Shown here piece by piece: positions 45,511-58,267 of a stretch of 64,000 nucleotides of DNA; position 1 is the first letter of the stretch; each line of letters opens with the position of its first letter. A model generated the notes under the pieces. The model saw only the letters and a program-made list of their open reading frames with translations. It searched no databases and was not told the origin of the DNA. The stretch spans positions 55,157,133 to 55,221,132 of the forward strand of contig CM061238.1 in the NCBI GenBank assembly GCA_030848705.1, read 5' to 3'. Origin of the DNA: Heracleum sosnowskyi. Lineage: Eukaryota; Streptophyta; Magnoliopsida; Apiales; Apiaceae. A program made the position numbers and the translations under genes.

Positions 45511-48500
45511 GTACTATTCATCATCACTTTGTAAGATCCATATAAACTCGAAAAATAAGAGTTTGGTTCTCAACTTTTTACCACACCTTCTAATATTCAA
45601 GGGCTTTCTTTTGAGTCCTATCTCATCACCAGGGGATGCTTGAAGCTCGACTTATTGGCTTTCTAAGGTGAGTGGTCAAAACTGGGAAAGGCTGGACAGT
45701 TTCGGTTCTCCGACTTGGGGAAGGGATTTCACTAGGCTACACTCCTTTGTTGACCATGAAATTTTAAACGTGTGTTCTCCATACAATGACGGAGCTATGG
45801 TTACAATTTGGTGATTTATGAATGGATAGAAGTGGAGATATGAATTTTTCTTTGGATCTGGTTTCTGCTGAACAGTTTTGGAGAGTTTGTGTTTTGCTTG
45901 CTCTTGTTTTCTTTTTCTCTTTGTTTTTTTTGATTTATTTCCTTGGAATAATGCAAGAGTTCTGATCGTTTGTGTGATAAGTGTTAGTGGAGAGTGAGTT
46001 CATGCCTTACATCATTCTAAGGACACATGTGAACACCTTGACTAAGCTTGGTGTCTTGAATGGTATGGTGGCTAGCTTCACAATCCAACACATGTCCCTT
46101 CCTTTAGTGTGTTTAAGAAGTTAGTGGATGGTTTAATACTTGTATCACTCTCTCGTTTAATCACAATTCGCTACGTATTTTCTATACCGCTCAATTTCGT
46201 CACAATCTTTGATTAACCTCTAAATCGTTCCGTTGCTCAGGGTTTTCGGTGTACATTCTCAATATAATAATCTCTTGATTAAATATTTAAAAAATCTAAC
46301 TCATTAACTCCTCGAGTACTTATAAGGTTATCGTACTCTTCGATAGCTTGATTAACTCAAGTCACAATAAAATAAGAATCGTCGAATTCCGTCCTCGTTT
46401 GCATTCACTTATTCTACTCACACAACACGAATATAATCTCGAAATCTAAATCTTCCATCTTCTATATAAGGTGGTTGAAAAAAAAAAAAATACACAATAT
46501 AACCAAAGTCACTATTTATAATATTAAATAATATAAGATAATCCAGGGGTGTTATCGCCTGGCTAACGGCCTCTTACACTAAACTCGGGATCGCCCGTCG
46601 ACGATCTTGCCACCGCCAGAGTCCCCTTGTTTTACTTTCTTTCAAGAATCATTTTGAAATAGAAAATCGAGTAGTTGAGGTCTGACCTCAGTCGACCCAT
46701 ACTTACTTGAAAACAACGCTACTTGAGCAAAACATGACCGGGGGTTTTCACAAAAAGATTTTGAGTGAGAAGGTACACGTGTTTAAACTTTTCGACGCAT
46801 CTTGGATAACTTTTAAATAATATTTGAAGTATGTTTGGAAACGTTTAAAGTGTTTGATAGATATTTAATAATGTATTTAATCCAAGATAAATATTTTTGG
46901 AATCTTTAAGTAAATAAAGTTCATTAAATAATCGTAAGTACATATACTATCTCCCGAAGAACCTTTCGAGTTTACATAGTTATAATACGTCAAAACAAAA
47001 TACCGCTCCCCGGTCAACTCTAATTTTTGAACCAACGCGCTCTATCCCTAGAGCCGTCATCCGAATATTAAATATCACATACCCTTATTAACGAAGTATG
47101 CTTTGTCAAAACTTTAACATATAGAGTTCATAATATAAATCGAACAATTACACTTGATATCAAAACCGTAAACACAACATGATATATCATTGGTATATGT
47201 GTTTGAGAAAGTAAACTTGCATAAACATTCTCCATATATATTTTCATAAGTAAAACATAGGATTAGAAAACTTGTCACGATATTCTGATCAAAAGAGTGT
47301 ATATGTATATATGTGAATAAACTAGTATTAAGCATTGGAAAATATACCTACTCTGAACAATAGAGTAATAGTTAGTTAAACTTGCCTGATGTCCAAGCTC
47401 TAACTGGATGTCATCTCTTCTAGTCCTGGAACCTCTACCAAGGCAATACATAACCTTAATTAGTCACTTGATTGACAATTCACTTATTCTAAGTAAACTT
47501 CATTTTACCCGACTTTCACTCTCTCGGGTCTACTTAACTTATGATCTTCTATACCGTTTACTCATCATTTCTAATCTCGTTCTTCACACCAATACGTTAT
47601 CTTAATAACCATTAACAAGTTTCGAGTTTTAGTCGACTCGATGTTACCCTTTTAACTTAGTCAAAACGGATGGTCAAAGTAGTACCTCTAGAGTTGACTT
47701 TCCATAGAATTACTATTTCGCAACTCACACTCTAATACTTTTAGTAAATCATAAAATTAATAATTAATTACGAAACCACCTCAAGGAGCTTCTTGAGTAT
47801 TTTTAATATTTATCAAAAATATCTTGATTTGAAAACCTGAGTCGAAATAGGTGAAAGACATTTTAAAAGTCGAGTCAACTATGGAGTTTTACTATTTGCG
47901 CTCGTTTCACGAAAACGCTCATAAATCATTCACCGTTAACTCTATTGACACAACGTTTTCGCGTACACGATCTAGAGAATGTCTAGAACAAAATACTTCA
48001 AAATGTATTTCTGGTCAGGGAGGTCAAATTCCCGAATGCTCTGTTTAAGGAAGTGGATGTGCAGAAAGTTTTGTCGTCCCATAGCTTCGTTTCCGACATT
48101 TTTATAAAATAGGAAATTAATCTTTTTAATACAAATCCTTTTTGTGAGTCTTCCTAACTGTCTCTAGTATTATTCCGCAAAGTTGCACATTTTAATATGG
48201 CTTTTAAGTGGTCCAAACATGGCCTCAAAGTAACTAACCAGAGATGGGTTGGTTCTCCGAATGGCGTTTACTAAAACTCACTTTTCTCCTAAACCGTAAA
48301 TCGGATTAACATGATTTTCGCGCCAAAACAAACTATGAAACAAGCTCTAGCTAAAGGTCGCCAGTAGGTACTCCTAAAATGATTCTAATGTCTCGGGTTC
48401 TTTGTTCAAAACAGGGCTAATGAAATTTTGCCATTACGACGGATAGAAACACATGATTCCCAATATTTAACCACACCAAAACATCATTCAACCAAACCAA

Positions 48501-49708
48501 ATCATCATCATCAACCACTTATTATCTCAACCAAACCTTCATCTTTACAACCAAAGTCAAATCCAACATCCACTCATTTTATCCATCAAAACAACCACAA
48601 TCATCCACCAAAACCAACCATCCATCCTTATAACCATACTAACATAACTAACTCAAAACTCATCACATAAATGAATTTATAACTAAGGTTTCAAATATTG
48701 TATACCTTCCTTGATGCCTCAAACATACTAACAATAGCTTACAATCCTTGCTTGAGCCTTGAATTAAACTTAGAAGCCTTAAACTTACAAAAGAAAATCA
48801 AGAACACAAGTTAGTATTTCAAAATTACTATTCATACCTCAACTTTAATCCAATCTTTGACCATGCTATACTACTTGGATGGCCATGACATTTTGAACGT
48901 AACTTGGGTATATATTGAGGGAGCTATGGTCCAAATTGGCGATTTTAGGATGAATAAATCTCCAGTTATGATTTTTTTTCTCTTCTCCTTTCTTGCTGGG
49001 CAAAATTCTGAAAAATGGGGTGGGGAGAGCTTTTCTTGATATTTTGCTTGGTTGGTTGTGCAAATAATGAAGTAGCATGTGTTTAAAGGCTTGGTTGGAT
49101 GACATAAGCTTGATTACCTCACTAATGCCAAGTGTTGATCATCTAGCTAAGTAAGAAATGTAATGGTGTTAACCACTTATAAACATCTTGATGACTAGCA
49201 CATGCTTGGTACTTTGGTTGTAATTATCTTGTATCTACTTGCCTAACACCTTCTTTTCTCGTTTAATCAACATTCGCTACGTATTCGCTTTATCGCATAA
49301 CCTCCTTATAAAGTCTGAACGGTTTCTAAATCGTTTTGTTACGAAATGTTAAAGGTGAATGTCCTTAGTGTGTTAGTACCTTGGTGGAATGTATACCCGT
49401 GGGATTTCTAATTTTATTAAATATCTAAGTCTTGATATAATCGGCGTATCTTGCAATATCTTGTATATTCCAGATAAAATAGTAAAAATGGAACTCTTCG
49501 AATCTTTGAATTCTGACAACTTTTGCATTCACTCTTTTTCATAGTACATCAATAATACACCTTCAAAATTTTAGTTCTCCAACACGTATATAGTGTGGTC
49601 TGAAATTTATTTTTTTTCCTTAATCAACAAAAGTACTATTCATCAAGGTCTTTTATCATAATAAAAAAATCAGGGTTTTTAATAAGTACAAAATTTCGGG
49701 TTATTACA

Positions 49709-49974
49709 CTTTTTATGTGTATCTATATGTATTTATCTATTAGTGTGACACACGCTCGCATACAGTTGTCCAACTAAAACTCAAACGTTTCTCATCAGGA
49801 ACTGACGAAAAATCAGGCACAATTTAAGCAATGAAATACTGACCTGTACATCAGGATTGACTAGTTGACTTCCTGTCAGGATTACGTCCTATCAGGATTT
49901 GATCAAAATTACATACCTTTCTGAATGACCATCAGGATTTGACAGTCATCAGGATTTTCTCTCTGTAGCTTTTC
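49709..49974 (-). other. H3 spacer between pol and accessory ORF, right part
   Basis: Matches the H1 spacer at 13937-14205, including the TCAGGATT words and the GACACACGCTCGC stretch. No gene. Confidence 0.8.
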
Positions 49975-50295
49975 TCAGAAATTCTCAAAATTCATCATTC
50001 CAAGTTCATTTACCAACTTGTTGAAAGTAGCTTCAGACAGTGTCTTGGTGAATATATCAGCTAGTTGTTGATCAATAGGAACAAAATAAAGTTTAATTGT
50101 TCCTTCCAGAACCTGTTCTCTTATGAAGTGATATCTAATACTGATGTGTTTAGTAAGAGAATGCTGAACTGGATTTCCTATCATTGTAATAGCACTTTGG
50201 TTATCACAATAAATAGGGATTTTTGAATATGACAGGCCATAATCTAACAACTGATTTCTCATCCACATTATCTAAGCACAACAACTTCCTGCAAC
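49975..50295 (-). pseudogene. H3 RNaseH, C-terminal part
   Basis: Reads WMRNQLLDYGLSYSKIPIYC, DNQSAITMIGNPVQHSLTKH, IRYHFIREQVLEGTIKLYFV and ADIFTKTLSE to the stop at 49975. Conserved Asp of CDNQSA is present, and the glycine codon replaced by a stop in H1 is intact here. The MITE cuts it from the upstream RNaseH. Confidence 0.9.
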
Positions 50296-50666
50296 AATGG
50301 CTCCGTTTGGCATTGCGGTTGCAGACAACAACAACAGCTTTTTTCTGAAAAACAGCTAAAAAAAGTGTTTGGTAAAATTTAAAATCTGCTTTTCTGAAAA
50401 GCACTTTTGGCTGAAAAGCTGCTTTTAGAGAAAGCAGGCCCCCCATGCTTTTGAAAAAAGCTGCTTTTCAGCTTTTGCGGGAAGCAGTTACTGGTTTCAA
50501 CATCAAAACTCACCAAAAACATTAATTTTTTTACATTATACACCAAAACATGCACATATCAAAAACATTACCAAACAGTTATCTGATTTTCACAACAGCA
50601 CTTATTTTAACAGCACTTTTTTCAACAGCACAACAATTTTTAACAGCAATCCCAAACAGAGCCAAT
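50296..50666. mobile_element. MITE (Harbinger/Tourist-like) with AAT duplications
   Basis: The element is 50299-50663 (365 bp). Terminal inverted repeats GGCTCCGTTTGGCATTGC and, inverted at the other end, GGCTCTGTTTGGGATTGC, differ at two positions. Three-base duplication AAT at 50296-50298 and 50664-50666; the empty site is visible in H1 (14527-14535 area). The interior is rich in AAAAGCTGCTTTT-like palindromes and has no transposase. The open stretch 50204-50446 is not a gene. A three-base TSD favours Harbinger; hAT is less likely. Confidence 0.9.
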
Positions 50667-51199
50667 GTACTCAGCTTCTGCTGTTGATGTAGAGATAGAC
50701 TTTTGCTTTTTACTGAACCAAGAAACTAGTCTACCACCCAAAAACTGACAGCTTCCTGAAGTACTTTTCCTGTCTATTTTGCATCCAGCAAAATCAGCAT
50801 CTGAATAACCACACAACCCAAAATCTGATTCCCTTGCATACCAAAGGCCAAGTGAAGGAGTGCCTTTGAGATATCTGAAAATTCTTTTGACTGCAATCAG
50901 ATGGGGTTCCCTAGGTTTTGCTTGAAATCTTGCACACATACAGGTTGCAAACATGATATCTGGTCTACTTGTAGTAAGATACAATAAAAAGCCAATCATC
51001 CCTCTGTAGTGAGTTACATCTACCTCAGCACCTTGATCAGGATCAAGTTTGGTAGCTGTAGAAATAGGAGTTGTTGCAGTAGCACTATCTTGCATGTTAA
51101 ACCTTTTCAATAAATTCCTTTTATACTTTGACTGATTGATAAAAATGCCATCATCAGTCTGTTTAACTTGAAGACCAAGAAAGTAACTCATTTATCCCA
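50664..51199 (-). pseudogene. H3 pol, RT C-terminus and RNaseH N-terminal part
   Basis: Reads MSYFLGLQVKQTDDGIFINQ through LCGYSDADFAGCKIDRKSTS to STSTAEAEY, where the MITE enters. A TAA near 51192-51194 precedes it, where H1 has Glu. The sequence is close to H1 throughout. Confidence 0.9.
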
Positions 51200-52672
51200 T
51201 CATGCTCATTTGATATCTTGACTGCATAAGCTTAGAAAACTTTTCACAAAGCTTACTGTTTGTTGACCCAAAGATGATATCATCAACATAAATCTGAACT
51301 AAGAGCAAATCCTTACCATGATTCAAATAAAACAGAGTTTTATCAATAGTACCTCTTTGGAATCCAGTAAGAATTGAGCTAAGGTTTCATACCATGCTCT
51401 TGGAGCTTGCTTTAGTACATAAAGTGCCTTATCCAATCTGTAAACATGATTTGGATATTTTGGATCAATGAATCCAGGAGGCTGTTCAACATATACTTCT
51501 TCCTCCAGTTCACCATTTAAAAAAGTACTTTTTACATCCACCTGAAAAACCTTGAATTTCTTGTGAGCTGCATATGCCAGAAAGATCCTGATGGCTTCTA
51601 GTCTTGCAACAGGAGCAAAAGTTTCATCATAGTCAATCCCTTCTTGTTGAGAATACCCCTTTGCAACTAGCCTTGCTTTGTTTCTGATAATTATACCATC
51701 TGAATCAGTCTTATTCTTGAAAATCCACTTTGTACCAACAATTGACCTATTCTTTGGTCTTGGTACTAGTTTCCAGACTTCATTCCTTTCAAATTCATTC
51801 AATTCTCCTTGCATTGCAGTAACCCAATCAACATCTTTAAGTGCATCTTCAACTTTCTTAGGTTCCTCCTTGGATATAAAGTTATGATATAAACATTCAT
51901 TTTGAGTTGCACTTCTTGTTTTAACACCTGCATCAGGATCTCCAATGATCAAATCAGGAGTATGATCTCTTGTCCAGTTCCTTGCTGGTGGTAAATTATT
52001 CCTTGATGTAGATGCTCCCCCTGGATTGGTGTTGTCTTGATTAGAAGAATTTGTTTCATTGGAAGCTCCCCCTGAATTATTGATGTCACCTCCTGACAAA
52101 TTATCAGGATTGTCACTTGAATCAGTATCTGAAGAATTATGTCCTGATGATTGAGTAGATTCAGAATTTGTAGCAGTTTGCTGTTGCTCCCCCTCAACAT
52201 TTGAACTGATAGTAGTGTCACCATTATTTGTATCATCAGTATTAGCACCGGTAGTATTTGGTGCTTCATCAGTATTTGGTGTGTCATCAGGATTTGGTGA
52301 CCCATCAGTATCTGATGAAGTGTCAGTATCTGATTCATGTTCTTCAGGTTCCTTGGTAGCTTCATTTTCAAATACCAAACTATCATGAGAGTTTTCATTG
52401 ATTCCAGTTATCTTCTTATCATCAAAAGATACATGTTTTGATTCCATGACAGTCCTTGTTCTCAAATTAAAAACTCTAAAGGCTCGTGATGCAGGATAGC
52501 CAATGAAAATTCCCTCATCAGTCTTTGTTTCAAATTTCCCTAGCTGTTCAGGATGAGTTCTGAGAACAAGACATTTACAGCCAAACACATGCAGATTCTT
52601 CAAACTAGGTTTCTTCTCCTTGAGCATTTGATAGGGAGATACACCATGTCTGTTTATCAGTGTGAGATTTTG
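51200..52672 (-). pseudogene. H3 pol: integrase C-terminus, linker and RT
   Basis: The open frame 52627-51323 reads MLKEKKPSLKNLHVFGCKCL, then an Asp/Asn/Ser/Thr-rich linker, then RT (WVTAMQGELNEFERNEVWKL, FQVDVKSTFLNGELEEEVYV, APRAWYETLAQFLLDS). RT motif FLNGELEEE is better preserved than in H1. A small deletion near 51360-51366 relative to H1 shifts the frame; the YVDD codons are still present near 51276-51287. Cut at 52672 by G+, which separates it from the integrase core at 61291. Confidence 0.9.
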
Positions 52673-55600
52673 TGTAAGATCCGTGAACTTTATTAATAAT
52701 ATAAATTGTATTATATGTGTAGAATAATTATTATGAAGTATTTTGAGTTTTAATGATAAAGGTTGTTAAGTGATTATGTGCTAAATTGGTGTGTCGAAAG
52801 CCCCGTTCAAATATTTTGTCATTTGAAAATATCTTCAATTTTGAGCCCCGTTTTGAAAATTCAAGGGCCCCGTTGAAATTTTGTACATCATTGTTATTCC
52901 TTCATCATTCGTGTCCGAATCATTATCGGAGGATTTCCTCGTATTATTATATCCCTTATTATCTGATACTATCAATAGTATTTGTTTTATTCAAAGAAAG
53001 AAAAATTATTCCAAACCCTAACCCTAACCCTAATTTTTCTCGGGTAATTGATATGTCGTCCGTATCAATAATACATCTGTTATAGCCCATCTTGAGCATT
53101 AGTTATATAAATGCTATGTATTGATTTGGATAACTATCAGTCTTTGTGGATAGATATCACCTCGTAAAACGTGTAGTTTACTTTATTAGGGTTTTAAAGC
53201 GAACTAGTGGATCAATATCGATCCAAAAATGTCGTTTAGGGTATTATTTTCCACTAAGTATAAAAAGGGGAATCGTACATTATACTTCATATAATCTGTA
53301 TTAAAAATATACAAAAATATAAAATTCTCGAACTGTGTTCTTCGTGTTCTTGAAAATCAAAATCAATTTCGAAGGTGTTATTGAAATCAGAATTCAAAGT
53401 TCAAGTACTCAAATCAAAGATCTTGAGCTCTAGTTTCAGAATCTTGCAACCTCATCATCATCTGGTAATTTTTCAATTGTATATGAATTTTTCAAAGTTC
53501 GAATTAAAATTAGGGTTTATGTTCGAATTGGGGATTTTCATTATGTTGATTCTCCGTTCAATTGATTGCTTCCAACATGTTCTTAGGGTTCTAATTAGTA
53601 GGAATCCATGCTTTAATTTCATGTTTATGTTCGATTTTGAGAAATTCGATTTCTAGGGTTTTGCCCGATTTTTCTTTTTAATAGTCCGTTCATATGAATG
53701 ATCTGACATTGTTTTTGATAGAGTGATTTTGTTGTATGTGTTCTTAGCTTCATTTTAACATAAAGAACGTAGAGTTTCATGTAAGATTTTAGTAGATCGG
53801 AAAATTGGTTTGAAGTTTCGGTAATGTTTTTGGTTTGTTTTTGATCGGAAAGTGTTGATATGGTTATAAGGAATGTTTTGATATAAAAAGCCCCAATTTT
53901 TATCAAGTTTTCGGCTCGCCAGAATCTGGGAATTGTCGCCGGATTCTGCGATTTTTCGGGTTGTTCTTCCTGACCCGTTTGTGTTCTTCCCGACCCGTTA
54001 ACCCGTTTTCCTGACCCGGTTTCAATCTTCGAAACCCTAAAATATTTTCAGAAAACTGTTTTTGAATTTTATTTTTAAATTTAATTCGAAAATAGTTTAA
54101 ATATTTATAAAAATCATATTTTTATTTTAAAAATACATTTTTAAATTCAGAAAATTCTGGAAAATTATATTTAATTATTTAAATTCGAAAACTGATTAAA
54201 TTTAATTATTTTAATTATTTTTAATTAATAATTAATTAATTTAATTAATTCTTTTAATCAGTTAATTCTTAATAATTAATTATTAATTAGATTTAATTAA
54301 TTTAAATCAGGTTTAATTATTTTCTAGCTTGATTTAATTATTTAAAAATAGTTTGAGTATTTGGAAATTGTCAATTAATTTTATATTAATTGATTTAATT
54401 GTTTTTAATTACTTATATTGGGATTAAAAATCCGATTTTTGATTTAAAAATTATTTGTGACTTATTTAAATTCAAATAAGCATCGAATATTGTTTTAAAA
54501 ATATTTATAAGTGTTATATGGTTTATATGAGTCAAATAATGTGTTTTAATAGTCCGTAAATGCCCGTACGAGGGCTAATGTCTTAGTTTTAATTACCGTA
54601 AAATAGATCGGGCATCCGATAGGAACCCGATTACTTGTTTAAATGTAAAAATGATTATGAGTATATATATCGAGGATAGAATGAGGATAGTTTGACTTAC
54701 TGTAATGAGTTTTTTTATTATAGAATCGAGTTCCCGGAGCAAAGGAAAAGAGAAGGTAGAATGAGCTCGGTAGAATTCAGTCAGCTACTAGACCAGGCAA
54801 GTATCTGTGCCTTTACTTGTTGATTTCATTGTTATTATTCTTCAGAATTACATGTATGTTACCATCAGAACGATTCAGATTATTCAATCTTCCCCCGTAT
54901 TGAGCACTGGATGCTATTTCCTTGAATATTCCTAACTTTTGATTTAATCCACAATCGTGTTGGGTATTAGAAACCCTCACCTTCAATTCAGTCTATATTG
55001 ATGATAACCATTGTTGACTTTCTTAAATGAGTACGTTGTACCATTGAAACCATTCTGAATCTATTTCTCGGACTTCATTTGATATTGAATAGTTGAAGCT
55101 CTTTTGCAACTATTACACCCCGTCATTGTGTACATATCTTGTTATGCATATTATTGCTTATACTTTGTGATAGAATTGGCATGTTTTAAAATGAGACCAG
55201 TAACGGTCGGGCCATATTTATGGTCGTAATAACTTAAGGCCCAGATGGCCATGGATCCTAGGGGAGGACTATGCTATAAACTAGTCCGGGGTTGATGCGT
55301 GACTGATCAGCAGCACAACCTTTGTATTTGAAAAATGTAGAAGTCCAATTCTAATTCCTCTTTCTTCAATAAAGATTGTTAAAAGCTTATGTTTGACTTG
55401 TATATTGTTGATTCAGATAACTGAAATCTTTCCCTTCATTATGGAACTGTGATTGATATATATCATGCTTGCTGAGCACATGTGCCTCATACTTGTTTTG
55501 TTTCTAACCCTATTCTAGTGAAGCGAGAGAATGAGCAGACACAGCGCTAATGACAGTTCTCCCGATGCTAGGAGACCGCCCCGAGTGATTGTCATTGGAT

Positions 55601-55849
55601 GGGTAGTTGTTTTACTTTGGAAGTTAGACTAGATGTCTAGCTTTGTTTATTAAGTGTGTAATAACTCTGAAAACTGGTTTGTAATAATTATGACTTAGAA
55701 GCTTGTTTCATGCCATAATCTAGATGCGGTCTTGGATAAGGGATATTTTATGTTATTATATTATTATGCATGTGTTAGATTCAGGTATATTGTGTTTCGT
55801 TGGTCGAGTGACTCCCCAAATCTGTACCCCGGGTTTGGAGGGCGTCGGA
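52673..55849 (+). repeat. 5' LTR of G+
   Basis: 3177 bp, TGTAAGATCC to GGAGGGCGTCGGA; the last bases are changed from the expected ACA seen at 61283-61285. It contains a short CCCTAA run (53015-53032), GGATCAATATCGATCC (53210-53225) and an AT-rich part (54060-54440). The open stretches at 52786-53085, 53375-53656 and 53625-53906 are unsupported. Confidence 0.92.
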
Positions 55850-55852
55850 GGT

Positions 55853-55864
55853 TGGTATCAGAGC
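55853..55864 (+). promoter_or_regulatory. Primer-binding site of G+ (initiator Met tRNA)
   Basis: TGGTATCAGAGC three bases after the LTR end, identical to that of Gypsy A. Confidence 0.93.
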
Positions 55865-55997
55865 AACAGGTTATGGCATTTGAAATAAGTTAGGATTTAG
55901 GGTCCAGGATAACATAGAGGGTTAGGAATTCACCTAATGGTCATAGAAGGTCGATTAGAGATATTATGTATTGTAATCGAGTATGGTTATAATTGCA

Positions 55998-56374
55998 GCC
56001 ACCTAGCTCTAGTTCAGATTCAGATCCGTCAGAGCACCCGATAGAGGAGAAACCTGTACCAGATATGAGAGCAGGACCGTCGCGACCGACACTACCTCAG
56101 TCTGGACCTATAGTGGTCAGGAGGGATCCTATACCTTGTCCCGTTCCACTTTGACGCATACCCGCAGCACCGCGGTCTCAGGCTTCAGTTTCCGGACCTT
56201 TGTTCCAGATCTCTAAACCACCAGTTCCACATCACCGTTATCAGAGGATGAGAGAAGAGAGGAATTACTTTCGTAGACAGGTATTAGAGATGTGTGGGAT
56301 GCGTTCAGCGGAGGCAGGTGTAGCCAGAGATAGAGATAGATTCAGGGATCAGATAGGAGAGACACAGAGGCAGG
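55998..56374 (+). pseudogene. ORF upstream of gag in G+, truncated
   Basis: Same protein as 10646-11165 of Gypsy A: an S-rich start PPSSSSDSDPSEHPIEE, then SGPIVVRRDPIPC, a TGA near 56152, then RYQRMREERNYFRRQVLEMC and AGVARDRDRFRDQIGET. It is cut at 56374 by the junction with LTR sequence, after which the open frame runs on into LTR by chance. No known domain. Confidence 0.6.
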
Positions 56375-58267
56375 GGATTTTCATTATGTTGATTCTCCGT
56401 TCAATTGATTGCTTCCAACATGTTCCTAGGGTTCTAATTAGTAAGAATCCATGCTTTAATTTCATGTTTATGTTCAATTTTTACGGGTTTGATTTTCGGG
56501 TTTTGACCCGAATTCTTCTTTTTAATAGTTCGTTCTTGTTATTGATCTGACATGATTTTGGATATAGGGCTTTCATTGTATGTGTTCTTAGCTTCATTTT
56601 AACATAAAGAACGTAGTGTTTCATGTAAGATTTTAGTAGATCGGAAAATTGGTTTAAGGTCGCCGGAAAATAGTCGGGTTTGAAGTTTCAGTGATGTTTT
56701 TAGTTTGTTTTTGATCGGAATGTGTTGATATGGTTATAAGGAATGTTTTGATATAAAAAGTCCCAATTTTTATCAAGTTTTTGGCTCGCCAGAATCTGGG
56801 AATTGTCACCGGATTCTGCGATTTTCCGGGTTGTTCTTCCCAACCCGTTTGTGTTCTTCCTGACCCGTTAACCCGTTTTCCTGACCCAGTTTCAATCATC
56901 GAAACCCTAAAATATTTTCAGAAAACTGTTTTTGAATTTTATTTTTAAATTTAATTCGAAAATAGTTTAAATATTTATAAAAATCATATTTTTATTTTAA
57001 AAATACATTTTTAAATTCAGGAAATTCTGGAAAATTATATTTAATTATTTAAATTTGAAAACTGATTAAATTAAATTATTTTAATTATTTTTAATTAATA
57101 ATTAATTTATTTAATTTATTGATTAATTCTTTTAAGCAGTTAATTCTTAATAATTAATTATTAATTAGATTTAATTAATTTAAATTAGGTTTAAATATTT
57201 TATAGCTTGATTTAATTATTTAAAAATAGTTTGAGCATTTGGAAATTGTCAATTAATTTTATATTAATTGATTTAATTGTTTTTAATTACTTATATTGGG
57301 ATTAAAAATCCGATTTTTGATTTAAAAATTATTTGTGACTTATTTAAATTCAAATAAGCCTCGAATTTTGTTTTAAAAATATTTATAAGTGCTATATGGT
57401 TTATATGAGTCAAATAATGTGTTTTAATAGTCCGTAAATGCTCGTACGAAGGCTAATGTCTGAGTTTTAATTACCGTAAAATAGATCAGGCATCCGATAG
57501 GAACCCGATTACTTGTTTAAATGTAAAAATGATTATGAGTATATATCGAGAATAGTTAGACTTACTGTAATGAGTTGTTTATTATAGAATCGAGTTCCCG
57601 GAGCAAGGGAAAAGAGAAGGTAGAATGAGCTCGGTAGAATTCTGTCAGCTACTAGACCAGGCAAGTATATGTGCCTTTACTTGTTGAATCCATTGTTATT
57701 ATTCTTCAGAATTACATGTATGTTACCATCAGAATGATTCAGATTATTCAATCTTCCCCCGTATTGAGCACTTGATGCTATTTCCTTGAATATTCCTAAC
57801 TTTTGATTTAATCCACAATCGTGTAGGATATCAGAAACCCTCACCTTCAATTCAGTCTATATTGATGATAACCATTGTTGACTTTCTTAAATGAGTACAT
57901 TGTACCATTGAAACCATTCCCAATCTATTTCTCGGACTTCATTTGATATTGACTAGTTGAAGCTCTTTTGCAACTATTACACCCCATCATTGTGTACATA
58001 TCTTGTTATGCATATTATTGCTTATACTTTGTGATAGAATTGGCATGTTTTAAAATGAGACCAGTAATGGTCGGGCCATATTTATGGTCGTAATAACTTA
58101 AGGCCCAGATGGCCATGGATCCTAGTGGAGGACTATACTATAAACTAGCCCGGGGTTGATGCGTGACTGATCAGCAGCACAACCTTTTTATTTGAAAAAT
58201 GTAGAAGTCCAATTCTAATTCCTCTTTCTTCAATAAAGATTGTTAAAAGCTTATGTTTGACTTGTAT

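Larger units (their letters stand above)
41168..46561 (-). mobile_element. Inner giant Gypsy solo LTR with target duplications
   Basis: Plus-strand TGTAACGCCC at 41173 to GTGTTATC at 46556, with GCCTG at 41168-41172 and 46557-46561. It is similar to the outer LTR in parallel blocks (for example AACGGATGGTCAAA then CCTCTAGAGTTGACTTTCC near 42952-42990 and 47666-47704). The right terminus is degraded (TTATC rather than TTACA). No internal domain. About 4.0 kb without the Copia LTR inside it. Confidence 0.8.
40174..49713 (-). mobile_element. Outer giant Gypsy solo LTR with target duplications
   Basis: LTR 40179-49708, plus-strand TGTAACACCC to GGTTATTACA, flanked by CTTTT at 40174-40178 and 49709-49713. 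Without its own insertion it is about 4.1 kb. No PBS, PPT or coding domain is present, so it is a solo LTR. The termini (TGTAATAACCCG... ending ...GGGGGTGTTACA on the minus strand) fit Tekay/Del-like LTRs. Open stretches within it (47114-47335, 47408-47605, 47851-48048, 48428-48670, 48857-49105) are low-complexity or unsupported. Confidence 0.88.

Noticed and set aside
48428..48670. 80-residue plus-strand open frame rich in His, Asn, Pro and Thr
   Set aside because: Low-complexity ACCA-rich sequence inside the outer solo LTR; no start context, domain or conserved copy.
53012..53034. CCCTAA run resembling a plant telomere repeat
   Set aside because: Only about three units, placed inside the G+ LTR; not a telomere or a centromere-proximal telomeric array.
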